Assembly: GCA_903890485.1 (NCBI GenBank)
Contig: CAITBM010000107.1
Span: 44,339-108,338, forward strand
DNA: 64,000 nucleotides
Origin: an uncultured Opitutaceae bacterium
GTDB lineage: Bacteria > Verrucomicrobiota > Verrucomicrobiia > Opitutales > Opitutaceae
Direction of reading: 5' to 3'
Below the pieces are notes generated by a model that made no database searches, was not told the origin of the DNA, and saw nothing but the letters and a program-made list of their open reading frames with translations. The translations under genes were made by a program, and so were the position numbers. This document shows positions 9,011-17,332 of this stretch, in pieces; positions within the stretch are counted from its first letter, which is position 1, and every line of letters starts with the position of its first letter.

Positions 9011-9982
9011 CTAGTTGCCGGGGGCACGACCCCCGCGCAGGCGGGCGAAGATGCGCGCATAGTCGAAGTTGAAGAGACCCTTCGGTCGGACCAGCATGAG
9101 GACAATGAGGAGCAGCGAGTAGAGCACCATGCGGTACTCGTCGACGGACCTGAGCACCTCCGGCAGCACGGTCAATAGGATCGCCGCCAGGATGACGCCA
9201 GGGGTGTTACCCATCCCGCCGAGGATCACCATCACGACGATCTCGATGCTCTTGGTGAAGTCGAAGCCGGTCGGGGTGATCGTGAGCTTGAAGTGCCCGT
9301 AGAGGCCGCCCGCCACCCCGGCGAAGAACGCGCCGACCACGAAGGCCACGATCTTGTAGCGCGTCGTGTCGAGACCGACGGCCTCGGAGGCGATCTCGTC
9401 GTCGTGGGTCGCGAGGAAACCCCGGCCGTAGGTCGAGCGCACCAGGCACACAACCGTGAAGACCGCCAGCGCCGCGACCGAGTAGACCCAGAAGACCGTC
9501 GTGTAATTGGGGATCCCGTTCAGGCCGAGGGCACCCCCAAGCGACTCCACGTTCTGGAAGGTGACGCGGATGATCTCGCCAAAGCCGAGCGTGACCAGAG
9601 CCAGGTAATCCCCCTTGAGCCGAAGGGAGGGGATGCCGACCGCCAGGCCGGCCGCGGCCGAGCCCAACCCGCCGACCACGAGGGCTGCGAGGAAAAGGAG
9701 CCCCTGCTGGAGCTCCGTCCCGCCGGCCTCGCCGAAAAGCTTCTGGCCCAAAAGGAGCGTGACGGCGGCCGAAAGGTAGGCCCCCACGGACATGAAACCG
9801 GCGTGCCCGAGCGAGAACTGGCCCGTGTAGCCGTTTACCAGGTTAAGGGAAACGGCGAGGATCACGTTGATCCCGACCCCGGTCACGACATCCAGGTAAT
9901 AGGGGTCGATGTGCCCGGAGAAATGCGAGACCCCGGAGGCGAGGAGAATGGCGGCCACCAGGGCGATCAGGGGCTTGGGCAT
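9011..9982 (-). CDS. livM: Branched-chain amino acid type ABC transporter, permease LivM
   Basis: A 323-residue polytopic inner-membrane protein with about eight to ten hydrophobic segments and the family signatures SLNLVNGYTGQFSLGHAGFM near residue 50 and SLRLKGDYLALVTLGFGEI in the cytoplasmic coupling region. It forms the transmembrane channel together with LivH. The C-terminal tail (RPKGLFNFDYARIF) is also typical of LivM. It starts 7 bp after the livH stop in the same operon. Confidence 0.95.
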   Translation of the reverse strand: MPKPLIALVAAILLASGVSHFSGHIDPYYLDVVTGVGINVILAVSLNLVNGYTGQFSLGHAGFMSVGAYLSAAVTLLLGQKLFGEAGGTELQQGLLFLAALVVGGLGSAAAGLAVGIPSLRLKGDYLALVTLGFGEIIRVTFQNVESLGGALGLNGIPNYTTVFWVYSVAALAVFTVVCLVRSTYGRGFLATHDDEIASEAVGLDTTRYKIVAFVVGAFFAGVAGGLYGHFKLTITPTGFDFTKSIEIVVMVILGGMGNTPGVILAAILLTVLPEVLRSVDEYRMVLYSLLLIVLMLVRPKGLFNFDYARIFARLRGGRAPGN

Positions 9983-9989
9983 GGGCGTC

Positions 9990-10880
9990 CTAGACTTTCT
10001 CGGTGGCGAACCTGCCGAGCAGGCCGGCGGGCCGGAACAAGAGGATCCCGATCAGGATGGCGAAGGCGATCGCGTCCTTGTAGGTGGAAAAGCGCGAGCC
10101 GTCCACGAAGGTCTCAACCATCCCCAGGATGAGCGCCCCGAGCGCGGCCCCCGGGATGTTGCCGACACCGCCCAGGACCGCGGCCACGAAGGCCTTCAGG
10201 CCCGGGACGACGCCCATCAGGGGGTCGATGGAGGGGTAGTTCAGGGCGTAGAGGACACCGCCCGCGGCGGCGAGCATCGAGCCCAGGCCGAACGTGAACG
10301 AGATCACCACGTCGATGTTGATCCCCACCAGCTGCGCCGCCTTGGGGTTGAGCGCCACGGCCCTCATCGCCGTCCCGATCTTTGTCCGGTACACCGTGAG
10401 CTCCAGGGCCACCATGAGGACCGAGGCCACGAGGATCACGATCACCTGGTTCATCGAGATGATGAGCCCGTGGACCGAGATCACCTTCGAGGGGAAGATC
10501 GACGGGAAGGCCCGCGGGGTGGCGCCGAAGACAAGCTGGCCGGAGTACTCGAGGAAGAGGGACATCCCGATTGCCGTGATCAGCACGTTCAGGGTGGGCC
10601 CGCCCCGCAGCGGCCGGTACACGAGGCGCTCGATCAGGATGCCGAGGACGGCGCAGCCGGCCATTGCCGCGGCCAGGACCACGAGCCCGCCCCAGACGGT
10701 GCCCGCGGGCAGGTGCTCCCCCACGTAGTAGCCGATGAAGGCGCCCACCATGAAAACGTCGGAGTGCGCGAAGTTGATGAAGCGCAGGACGCCGTACACC
10801 ATGGTGTAGCCGAGCGCGATCAGCGCATAGATTGCTCCGAGGGAGAGGCCGTTGAGGACTTGCTGAAGGAACTCGGTCAT
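9990..10880 (-). CDS. livH: Branched-chain amino acid type ABC transporter, permease LivH
   Basis: A 296-residue inner-membrane permease beginning MTEFLQQVLNGLSLGAIYAL, the standard LivH start, followed by GYTMVYGVLRFINFAHSDVF. The coupling segment AMRAVALNPKAAQLVGI and the closing GILLFRPAGLLG are also family hallmarks. It dimerises with LivM. It lies 21 bp downstream of the binding-protein gene, in the order K-H-M-G-F usual for this operon. Confidence 0.95.
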   Translation of the reverse strand: MTEFLQQVLNGLSLGAIYALIALGYTMVYGVLRFINFAHSDVFMVGAFIGYYVGEHLPAGTVWGGLVVLAAAMAGCAVLGILIERLVYRPLRGGPTLNVLITAIGMSLFLEYSGQLVFGATPRAFPSIFPSKVISVHGLIISMNQVIVILVASVLMVALELTVYRTKIGTAMRAVALNPKAAQLVGINIDVVISFTFGLGSMLAAAGGVLYALNYPSIDPLMGVVPGLKAFVAAVLGGVGNIPGAALGALILGMVETFVDGSRFSTYKDAIAFAILIGILLFRPAGLLGRFATEKV

Positions 10881-10901
10881 GCCGCCGGTCTGGCTCGAGG
10901 G

Positions 10902-12032
10902 CTAGGGGGCGACACTTTGCACGAACTTGAACTGGCCGTCCTTGACCATGATCACCACGGCGGCCTTTGAGGCGTTGCGGTCCTTGTCCATGGTGGTGGT
11001 CCCGGTGACCCCCTCGAATCCGCTTGTGGCCGCGAGGGCGTCGCGCACCGCGGGGCCGTCTGTGGTTCCCGCCCTGCGGATCGCGTCCACCATGACCCCG
11101 GCAGAGTCGTAGCCCAGCGCCGCCATTGCGTCGGGAGTCTCCCCGCCGAAGCGGGCCTTGAAGCGCTCCACGAAGCCCTTCACCGCCGGGGTGTCGACCT
11201 GCGGGGAGTAGTGCGTCGAGTAGTAGCACCCCTCAACGGCCTCGCCCCCGATCTTGATCAGCTCAGGGGCCTCCCATCCGTCGCCCCCGAACAGCGGTAT
11301 CTTCATGTCGAGTTCGCGGGCCTGCCGGCAGATGAGAGCCGCCTCGGTGTAGTAGCCCGGCACAAAGATGCCCTCCACCCCGGCGGCCTTGATCGCGGTC
11401 AGCTGGGCGTTGAAGTCCTTGTCCCCCTCGGTGAACTTTTGCTCGATTGCGATCTCGCCCCCGTCGGCCGCGAAGCGCTGCTTGAAGTACTTGGCAAGGC
11501 CCACGCTGTAGGCGCTGGAGACCGACGTCAGGACCGCAACCCGGTGGATCTTGAGCGTGTCCTTGGCGAACTTCGCCATCACCGTCCCCTGGAAGGGGTC
11601 GATGAAGCACACCCGGAAGATGTAGCTGCCGATCTCGGTCACCTTGGGGTTCGTCGAGGACGGCGAGATCATCGGCGTCTTGTAGGCCTGGCAGAGGGGG
11701 GCCGCCTCCAGGGAGCGCATCGAGGCCACCTCGCCCAGGATCCCGATCACCTTCTCTCGGAAGATGAGCTTCTTGACGATCGTGGCCGACTCCCCCTGCT
11801 TGGACTGGTTGTCGTCGGTCACCAGCTCGATCTTGCAGCCGAGGACACCGCCCCTCTGGTTGAGTTCCTCGACCGCCAGGACGGTCCCCTTGTGGGAGGA
11901 CTGGCCAAACGCCGCCTCCTTTCCCGTGAGCGAGGCGTATTCGCCGATCTTGATCGTTTCCTCGGCCGACGCGCTGCCGGAGACGGCGGCGGCAAGGGCA
12001 AGCGCCAATAGGGGGCGGAAAGGTTGGATCAT
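10902..12032 (-). CDS. Liv-type ABC transporter substrate-binding protein
   Basis: A 376-residue periplasmic binding protein with a signal peptide ending near GSASAEE. The start was placed at the ATG at 12032; a TTG eight codons upstream is possible. Type-1 periplasmic binding fold features include IGEYASLTGKEAAFGQ at the N-terminus of the mature protein and the FVPGYYTEA hinge region. Homologues bind Leu/Ile/Val, other amino acids, short amides or urea; the ligand cannot be assigned here. First gene of the liv operon, divergent from the LPS permease gene across a 71-bp gap that contains a short dyad. Confidence 0.93.
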   Translation of the reverse strand: MIQPFRPLLALALAAAVSGSASAEETIKIGEYASLTGKEAAFGQSSHKGTVLAVEELNQRGGVLGCKIELVTDDNQSKQGESATIVKKLIFREKVIGILGEVASMRSLEAAPLCQAYKTPMISPSSTNPKVTEIGSYIFRVCFIDPFQGTVMAKFAKDTLKIHRVAVLTSVSSAYSVGLAKYFKQRFAADGGEIAIEQKFTEGDKDFNAQLTAIKAAGVEGIFVPGYYTEAALICRQARELDMKIPLFGGDGWEAPELIKIGGEAVEGCYYSTHYSPQVDTPAVKGFVERFKARFGGETPDAMAALGYDSAGVMVDAIRRAGTTDGPAVRDALAATSGFEGVTGTTTMDKDRNASKAAVVIMVKDGQFKFVQSVAP

Positions 12033-12070
12033 GGGAATTTGCGTGGCCGCAGCCAATGGCAGGCGGCTAA

Positions 12071-12082
12071 CGGTTTCAACCG
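12071..12082. promoter_or_regulatory. Short dyad between the divergent liv and LPS-permease genes
   Basis: A 5-2-5 inverted repeat (CGGTT-TC-AACCG) lies in the 71-bp divergent intergenic region. Its position suits an operator for either gene, but the repeat is short and no regulator is encoded nearby. Confidence 0.3.
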
Positions 12083-12103
12083 AATTGCCTTACTTATTTG
12101 ATT

Positions 12104-13246
12104 ATGTCCGGGCGGCCTGCTTGGCTTTGGGTGTTGAACACATTCGACCGGCACCTCCTGCGCGAATGGCTAATGATCCTCGGCCTGGTCCTGGTGCTCG
12201 CCTGCGGGCTCCTCCTGGTGCAGGTGATGCTCGACGACTTCAGGGACCTCCATGACGCGGGGGCGGGCAGCTTCGACCTCGCCGTGTACATTCTCGTGGC
12301 GATCCCGGGCTTCCTCGCCCTCACGCTCCCGATCGTCCTCCTCCTCTCGACCCTCTTCGTACTCGGCAAGCTGCACAAGGCAAACGAGCTGACCGCCATG
12401 AGGGCTGCGGGCGTGGGGTTCACCCGCCTGATGGCTCCGATCTGGCTGGTGGGCCTTCTGTGCTGCGGCTTGTCGTATTGGCTCAACTCCTCGGTCGTGC
12501 CCTGGTCCGTCGAGAAGACGAGAATCATGAAGGAGGGGTTCCAGTTCAGGAAGCAGGCCCAGTCCCTTCCGGTCGACCGCATCGGCGCCGTCTACAGCGT
12601 CGGCTTCGACAATCCCTATCCGCGGCGCATGTGGTTTTTTAACCGCTACAGCAAGTACACCCAGCGGGCCTACGGAGCAGACGTGACCGAGATGGACGTC
12701 CGCGGGCACGAGACGAACCGGATCGTGGCCACCGAGGCCTGGTATGACCCGGCCCAGCACGGCTGGGTCTTCCGGGACGGCCGGGAGATGGGCTTCGACC
12801 CGGAAACCGGGGTCAACATCTCCTCGGTGCCCTTCACGGAGAGGCTCTTTTCCCGCTTCCAGGAGGATCCAAAGCTCATGATGCTGATCGACCGCAGGCC
12901 GATCGACCTTTCCTCCACCGAGCTCAGGGAGCTGATCGACTACCTGGCGAGCGAGAACAACCCCAAGAGCGTCCCCTATGCCGTGCGCTATTACGGGCTG
13001 ATCGCGGACATCCTCGGGCCGCTGATTGTCATCGCCATTTCCATCCCGTTCGCCGCCTCGGGGGTCCGGGTCAACCCGGCGGTCGGCGTCTCAAAGGCGA
13101 TCGGCCTCTTCTTCCTTTACTTCGTGCTCCAGAACCTGGCCGCCTCGCTCGCCACCAAGCAGATCGTCGACCCCGGGCTTGCCGCCTGGCTCCCGAACAT
13201 CGGCATGGCGGGACTGGCCGCGGTTCTCTTCGCCCGGCTTCGCTAG
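12104..13246 (+). CDS. LptF/LptG-family LPS export permease
   Basis: About 380 residues from the ATG at 12104; a TTG two codons upstream is less likely. It belongs to the YjgP/YjgQ family: a cluster of N-terminal membrane helices (NTFDRHLLREWLMIL, then IPGFLALTLPIVLLLSTLFVLGKL), a periplasmic beta-jellyroll middle section, and three more helices at the C-terminus. LptF and LptG form the inner-membrane part of the LptB2FG exporter that extracts lipopolysaccharide and passes it to LptC. The phrase KANELTAMRAAGV in the cytoplasmic loop is the family hallmark. Sequence alone does not separate LptF from LptG. No lptA, lptB or lptC lies nearby. Confidence 0.9.
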   Translation: MSGRPAWLWVLNTFDRHLLREWLMILGLVLVLACGLLLVQVMLDDFRDLHDAGAGSFDLAVYILVAIPGFLALTLPIVLLLSTLFVLGKLHKANELTAMRAAGVGFTRLMAPIWLVGLLCCGLSYWLNSSVVPWSVEKTRIMKEGFQFRKQAQSLPVDRIGAVYSVGFDNPYPRRMWFFNRYSKYTQRAYGADVTEMDVRGHETNRIVATEAWYDPAQHGWVFRDGREMGFDPETGVNISSVPFTERLFSRFQEDPKLMMLIDRRPIDLSSTELRELIDYLASENNPKSVPYAVRYYGLIADILGPLIVIAISIPFAASGVRVNPAVGVSKAIGLFFLYFVLQNLAASLATKQIVDPGLAAWLPNIGMAGLAAVLFARLR

Positions 13247-13256
13247 GCGGGCAGTC

Positions 13257-14021
13257 CTACGTTCTCAGGTACGAGGCCCCGTTCACGTCGATCACGCAGC
13301 CGGTCATGGCCGCGGGGGCGTCCAGGGCGCAAAACACCGCGGCAAGGGCGACCTCGCCCGCGTGCGTCACCCGCCCGAGGGGATGCTGGCTCCGGATCTC
13401 GCTTCCCCCCGGCCCGGCCAGGAACGCCGTCGCCATCTCGGTCTCCACCCAGCCGGGGGCGATGCAGTAGACCAGGACCCCGCGTGGGGCCAGGGCCTTG
13501 GCGAGCGATTGGCTGAGCGAATTAAGGCCCGCCTTGCTCGCACCGTAGGCGGGAGAGTCCGGCTCACCCCGGAAAGCCCCGCGTGAGGAGATGTTCACGA
13601 TTCGTCCTCCGCCGGACTCGGCCATGGCGCGAGCCGCCAAATAGCAAAGGTTCGAGGGCCCGACCAGGTTCGCGCCGATCACCGCCTTCCACGCCTTGCG
13701 CCAATCCTTGAAGCTTGTCGTGAGCGGGGGATGGCTGCTGTGGACGGCGGCATTGTTGACCACAATCGATATCGGGCCCAGGCGCCGGTTGGCGGCAACC
13801 CAGAGCCTCTCGACTTGCTTCGGGTCGGCCATGTCGACCTTGAACGTCGCGTGGCCCTTTCCCGGCATCGCGGCCACGACGGCCTTGGCCGCTGCCGCGT
13901 TCGCGTTGTAGCAAACCGCCACCTTCACCCCGCGTGCCGCCAGGTGCAGGGCGATCTGCCGGCCGATCCCGCGCGAGGCGCCAGTCACCAGGGCGCACAG
14001 GGTCTTTTTCTTCGTGGGCAT
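13257..14021 (-). CDS. SDR-family oxidoreductase (FabG-like)
   Basis: A 254-residue classical short-chain dehydrogenase/reductase. The cofactor motif is TGASRGIGRQ, the structural motif is NNAAVH, and the catalytic Ser-Tyr-Lys set is in NISSRGAF and SPAYGASKAG. The length and C-terminal GCVIDVNGASYLRT match 3-oxoacyl-ACP reductases and related sugar or alcohol dehydrogenases; the unusual serine-containing NISSRGAFRG and a pathway-free context leave the substrate open. It is convergent with the LPS permease gene, with only 10 bp between stops, and stands apart from other fatty-acid genes. Confidence 0.88.
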   Translation of the reverse strand: MPTKKKTLCALVTGASRGIGRQIALHLAARGVKVAVCYNANAAAAKAVVAAMPGKGHATFKVDMADPKQVERLWVAANRRLGPISIVVNNAAVHSSHPPLTTSFKDWRKAWKAVIGANLVGPSNLCYLAARAMAESGGGRIVNISSRGAFRGEPDSPAYGASKAGLNSLSQSLAKALAPRGVLVYCIAPGWVETEMATAFLAGPGGSEIRSQHPLGRVTHAGEVALAAVFCALDAPAAMTGCVIDVNGASYLRT

Positions 14022-14109
14022 GGGGTCGAGGGGGTTTGCGGCGGATGCTCTCGGGCCGGGCCCACCCGGGGGCCCGCTCCCCCTGGTTATGCCCCGGCGC
14101 GCCCGGGCG

Positions 14110-14454
14110 TCAACCGTCGGCGGCTAGCTCCGATTGGATCTTCCCGAGCAGAAGCACCAGGTAGCTCCGAAGCTCGCGCTCATGGGCCGCAAGGAATTCG
14201 TCGGAAATGTCGCCAACGGAGAGGCTCTGGCCAGCGGGGAAGGGTATCTCCTCTCCGATGCGCCCGAAGTGGCCCGCGTCCTGGCTCACGAAGCAGTAGG
14301 GTCTCTGGAAGGCCTCATAGCCGACCTCTATCAGCTGCCGGCCGGTCCGGATGAAAACATAGTCGATGTGGGTCCCGCGCTCTGTCGTGATGACCGCGTC
14401 GGCGGAGATTTCCGCGAAGATTTCGCGGGCGATGGCGAGGAAGTCAGGTGCCAT
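14110..14454 (-). CDS. Hypothetical protein, 114 residues
   Basis: Not recognised. A soluble-looking protein with an N-terminal amphipathic helix (FLAIAREIFAEI), a beta-rich centre containing THIDYVFIRTGRQLIEVGYEAF, and a C-terminal helix rich in Glu and Leu. It has no signal peptide, membrane span or cysteine cluster. It lies 68 bp downstream of the ribbon-helix-helix gene on the same strand, so the two may form an operon, and the pairing of a small DNA-binding protein with a small unknown protein raises the possibility of a toxin-antitoxin pair; nothing in the protein itself resembles a known toxin. Confidence 0.55.
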   Translation of the reverse strand: MAPDFLAIAREIFAEISADAVITTERGTHIDYVFIRTGRQLIEVGYEAFQRPYCFVSQDAGHFGRIGEEIPFPAGQSLSVGDISDEFLAAHERELRSYLVLLLGKIQSELAADG

Positions 14455-14522
14455 CGATTGGGGGCGACATGTCCCCTAGGGGGTTCTCTGCGGGCTCCAT
14501 CGCCCTGGAGACCGCGCGACAG

Positions 14523-14711
14523 TCATTTAGAAGCGGGATTTTCCCGCGGTTCGGGGGCGACCCCGTTCGAACCTATCTCGTCGACGTGGCGCTGGATCAC
14601 CATCGCGAGATATTTTGAGACGGACCTCTCGTCCTCCTTCGCCAGCTCCTCAACCGCCTTGGCGAGGGCCTCGGGTATATTTACCGTGGATCTGGAAAGC
14701 TTCGTGGGCAC
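14523..14711 (-). CDS. Ribbon-helix-helix (CopG-like) DNA-binding protein
   Basis: A 62-residue protein starting at GTG. The N-terminal strand RSTVNIPEAL followed by two helices (AKAVEELAKEDE and SVSKYLAMVIQRHVDEI) is the ribbon-helix-helix layout of CopG/Arc-type repressors and many antitoxins. Such proteins bind short inverted repeats as dimers of dimers. An inverted repeat (14757-14771) sits about 46 bp upstream of the start codon and overlaps a TTGACT -35-like hexamer, consistent with autoregulation. No in-frame ATG exists upstream before a stop codon. Its likely partner, if any, is the 114-residue gene downstream. Confidence 0.65.
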   Translation of the reverse strand: MPTKLSRSTVNIPEALAKAVEELAKEDERSVSKYLAMVIQRHVDEIGSNGVAPEPRENPASK

Positions 14712-14756
14712 ATCCGGAAAATCAACCCCCGTGGGAAAAGGGAAAGAAAAATATGC

Positions 14757-14771
14757 TGACTATGAGAGTCA
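14757..14771. promoter_or_regulatory. Candidate RHH operator: TGACT-N5-AGTCA
   Basis: A perfect 5-5-5 inverted repeat upstream of the ribbon-helix-helix gene. On the minus strand its distal arm is part of a TTGACT hexamer that could serve as the -35 box. Assignment as an operator is inference from position and symmetry. Confidence 0.4.
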
Positions 14772-14920
14772 ATGAGTGCTGCACGGTGCATGTCAATCGA
14801 GAGATTCACCCTCTGTCGCCGCACCGAGGAAGGGTCGTTGGATGAATCTTATGCACCGGCAATAGTCCGGCTTATACCACGGCCACGGACGGTATTATTG
14901 GCCCGGCTGGTCGGGCGCTA

Positions 14921-14946
14921 TATACAATCCCCGTCGGGTGTGTATA
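14921..14946. repeat. Inverted repeat TATACA-N14-TGTATA
   Basis: Six-base AT-rich arms flank a GC-rich 14-base centre that itself contains CCC and GGG able to pair. It could be an operator or a small RNA hairpin. It is roughly 260 bp upstream of the Gfo/Idh/MocA start codon, too far for a simple promoter element of that gene unless the leader is long. Confidence 0.35.
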
Positions 14947-15203
14947 ACCGTTGGCCCCGCAATCAGGGCAATAGCGTCACGGAATGATGGATACAACATG
15001 GGTAAGACAACTGGCTTGTGGGGTGGGGTGCCGGGTCTTGGGGATCCACTCCGGCCAAAGGCCCCACGCGTGGGATGCCGGCCGGGGGCGTTTAACTCCT
15101 TGTGGCGGCCACCGAGCCGGCTAGCTTTGGATGGAATTGCGGGACTTCCCGCCGCCCAAGGCGTTCTTCCTAGTCCTGCATTTTCGACCTTCCCGAGTAC
15201 CCC

Positions 15204-16580
15204 ATGAATCTCTCCCCGCCCGAACACCCCCTTTCCCGCCGAGGCTTCCTAAAGGCGGCTGCCGGGGCCGCCGCGATGGCCTCGCTTCCCCTGATCCTCC
15301 CCTCGCGCCTTCGCGGGGCCACGGCGCCAAGCAACCGCCTTCGCCTCGGGCAGATCGGGGCGGGCCGCATCGCCCGCACCCATGACATCCCGGCGACCTT
15401 GGCTGCCAACCTCGGGGACTATGTGGCGATCTGCGACCTGGATTCCAATCGGCTGGCGGAGGGCAGGGAGCTCATCCTCCAGATAGCCAAGGACGGCGAC
15501 GCCCCGGCTCCGGTCGTGCGCACCTACGGCGACTACCGGGAGGTGTTGGAGCGCGACGACATCGACGCGGTGGTGATCAGCACCCCCGACTTCTCGCACG
15601 CGGAACTCGCGTTTGCCGCGCTTCGCTCGGGCAAGGATGTTTACCTGCAGAAGCCGATGACGATGACGGTGGAGGAGGGGATACTCCTTCGCGACGCCGT
15701 GAAGCGCTACAACCGGGTGTTCCAATTGGGCAGCCAGCAGCGCTCGACCTCGCAGTTCCGCAAGGCCTGCGAACTGGTGCGCAGCGGCCGCGTCGGCAGG
15801 CTCACCCACGTTGAGATCGGCCTACCCCTGGATCCCACCGCTCCCGACGACCCGGCGCAGCCCGTTCCCGCGAACCTCGACTACGACGAATGGCTCGGGC
15901 CGACGCCGAAGGTCGACTACACCGAGCAGCGCGTCCACCCCCGTAAGGGCTACGACCGTCCGGGGTGGATGAGGCATGACGCCTACTGCCTGGGGATGAT
16001 CACCGGCTGGGGCGCGCACCATTTCGACATCGCTCACTGGGGGATGAACGTGGAGCTCGGCGGTCCGTCGCGCGTCGAGGGCAGGGCGGTCTTCCCCACG
16101 AACAAAATCTGGAACGTCCACGGAGCCTACCACGTGGAGCTCGAGTATCCGGGCAACATCCGGCTCACGGTCTCCAACGACTTCGAGAACGGCATCCGCT
16201 TCTTCGGGGACGAGGGCTGGATCTTTGTGTCCCGGGGCGAGGCCAGCGAGCCCGGCTCCTCGCGCCGCTCCAAGGCGCTCGACGCCAGCGACCCCAAGCT
16301 CCTTAACCCGAAGGGCCTCACCGTCGAGCTCCCGCGCAGCAGCGAGCACCACCTCAATTTCCTGGAGTGCGTGCGCTCGCGGGCTGTGACGATGAGCCCG
16401 GCCCCGATCGCCCACCGCAGCAACACCGCGTGCATCGTGAGCTGGATCGCGATGAAGCTTGGCCGCCCGGTCGAGTGGGACGCGAAGGCGGAGCGATTTG
16501 TGAACGACCCGGAGGCCAACCTCATGCTGGCGCGCCCGGAGCTCGCCCCCTACGGGATCCACAACGTCATGAAGTCCTGA
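15204..16580 (+). CDS. Tat-exported Gfo/Idh/MocA-family oxidoreductase
   Basis: A 458-residue protein with a twin-arginine signal (SRRGFLKAAAGAAAMA, Arg12-Arg13), so it is folded with its cofactor and exported. The Rossmann motif is GQIGAGRIARTH (about residue 50) and the usual EKP of the family reads QKPMT here. The central HHFDIAHWGM stretch matches the active-site histidine region. These secreted NAD(P)-dependent enzymes act on sugars, inositols or glycoside 3-keto intermediates and are expanded in Verrucomicrobiota and Planctomycetota. No glycoside hydrolase or sugar transporter lies next to it, so its substrate is open. Confidence 0.92.
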   Translation: MNLSPPEHPLSRRGFLKAAAGAAAMASLPLILPSRLRGATAPSNRLRLGQIGAGRIARTHDIPATLAANLGDYVAICDLDSNRLAEGRELILQIAKDGDAPAPVVRTYGDYREVLERDDIDAVVISTPDFSHAELAFAALRSGKDVYLQKPMTMTVEEGILLRDAVKRYNRVFQLGSQQRSTSQFRKACELVRSGRVGRLTHVEIGLPLDPTAPDDPAQPVPANLDYDEWLGPTPKVDYTEQRVHPRKGYDRPGWMRHDAYCLGMITGWGAHHFDIAHWGMNVELGGPSRVEGRAVFPTNKIWNVHGAYHVELEYPGNIRLTVSNDFENGIRFFGDEGWIFVSRGEASEPGSSRRSKALDASDPKLLNPKGLTVELPRSSEHHLNFLECVRSRAVTMSPAPIAHRSNTACIVSWIAMKLGRPVEWDAKAERFVNDPEANLMLARPELAPYGIHNVMKS

Positions 16581-16607
16581 GGGGCCTCCCTGCGGGGGAG
16601 GGCCCGC

Positions 16608-17021
16608 CTAAGCCTCTCGCTCGTCCGCCTCGAGCACCTCGAAAATCGTGGAGGGATTGAGGTGCGCGAGGTGCTTGTAAGAGGTCCGCAGGGCGATGGG
16701 GAACCTGGCCGCCAAGGGGAAGCCGGGCCTGCCGAGGTTGACCGCGACGTGGTTCCAGCGCTCGATCCCCGAATCCGCGGCAGCCGGCAGGGACAGGAAC
16801 CAGGCGGCCGCCTCCTCGTCGGAGAGCGTGGCCGCCTTGACGATCGCCTCCACGGAGAGCCCGAAGAAGGCGAGGAACGTGCCGTCCACCCCCGACGGAT
16901 GGCCAAAGCGCGCGGCATAGTCCTCGGGAAGCTCTCCCCGGGCCTTCAGCCGGGCCTTGGCTAGGATGCGCGGGAGCCACATGCAGCCGGCAAGCGTGTC
17001 GGTGGGGCGGGGAAGTTTCAT
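16608..17021 (-). CDS. DUF5069-domain protein
   Basis: A 137-residue protein matching the DUF5069 pattern: an opening LPRPTDTLAGCMWLPRILAKAR, then DGTFLAFFGLSVEAI and a WFLS motif in the middle. The family has no established function. It is soluble, without signal peptide. It is found mostly in Verrucomicrobiota, which supports the taxonomic guess. It sits 20 bp downstream of the two-helix membrane protein gene and may be the last cistron of the POT/oxygenase/GNAT operon. The C-terminus (EVLEADEREA) is acidic. Confidence 0.75.
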   Translation of the reverse strand: MKLPRPTDTLAGCMWLPRILAKARLKARGELPEDYAARFGHPSGVDGTFLAFFGLSVEAIVKAATLSDEEAAAWFLSLPAAADSGIERWNHVAVNLGRPGFPLAARFPIALRTSYKHLAHLNPSTIFEVLEADEREA

Positions 17022-17041
17022 GGGCCGGGAGAGGCGGCCTG

Positions 17042-17332
17042 CTAATCGCCCGCCGCCTCGTCGCGACCGGGGCCGGTCGCCTCTCCCCCGGGCGCCACAT
17101 GCGCCACCAGGCGCTCGGCCCGGGTGTAAAGCAGCAGTCCTCCGGCCAGGTAAAGGGCCATCCGCAGGAGGCTCCCGGTGAGGGCGATGTAGGCCGACTC
17201 GTGGGCGTCGGGGTTGCCGACCGAGGCCTTGAAGTCGCGGAGGTACGCCGGCAGGTACGTGGCGCTCACCGCGCCGTAAAGCAGGACTACGAGGCCCTGC
17301 ACCCGGACGAGGGCGACGGCGAGGGATTTCAT
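17042..17332 (-). CDS. Small membrane protein, 96 residues
   Basis: Not recognised. Two hydrophobic segments (residues about 7-27 and 50-68) are joined by a polar loop, and the C-terminal 25 residues are hydrophilic and charged. It starts within the stop codon of the GNAT gene (ATGA), so it is translationally coupled to it. It could be an inner-membrane accessory protein. The similarity of the first helix plus YLPAYL to other short Opitutaceae membrane proteins is an impression only. Confidence 0.6.
   Translation of the reverse strand: MKSLAVALVRVQGLVVLLYGAVSATYLPAYLRDFKASVGNPDAHESAYIALTGSLLRMALYLAGGLLLYTRAERLVAHVAPGGEATGPGRDEAAGD

Larger units (their letters stand above)
14712..15203. other. 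492-bp intergenic region with two inverted repeats
   Basis: No convincing coding sequence lies between the divergent RHH gene and the Gfo/Idh/MocA gene. The half next to the RHH gene is visibly poorer in GC than the surroundings and holds the TGACT dyad and, at 14921-14946, the repeat TATACA-N14-TGTATA. The half next to the oxidoreductase gene returns to high GC, with no recognisable RNA or riboswitch. No clear Shine-Dalgarno sequence precedes the ATG at 15204. Confidence 0.5.

Noticed and set aside
9909..10970. 353-codon plus-strand frame across livH and livM
   Set aside because: It spans two convincing permease genes in antisense and shows only charged low-complexity sequence.
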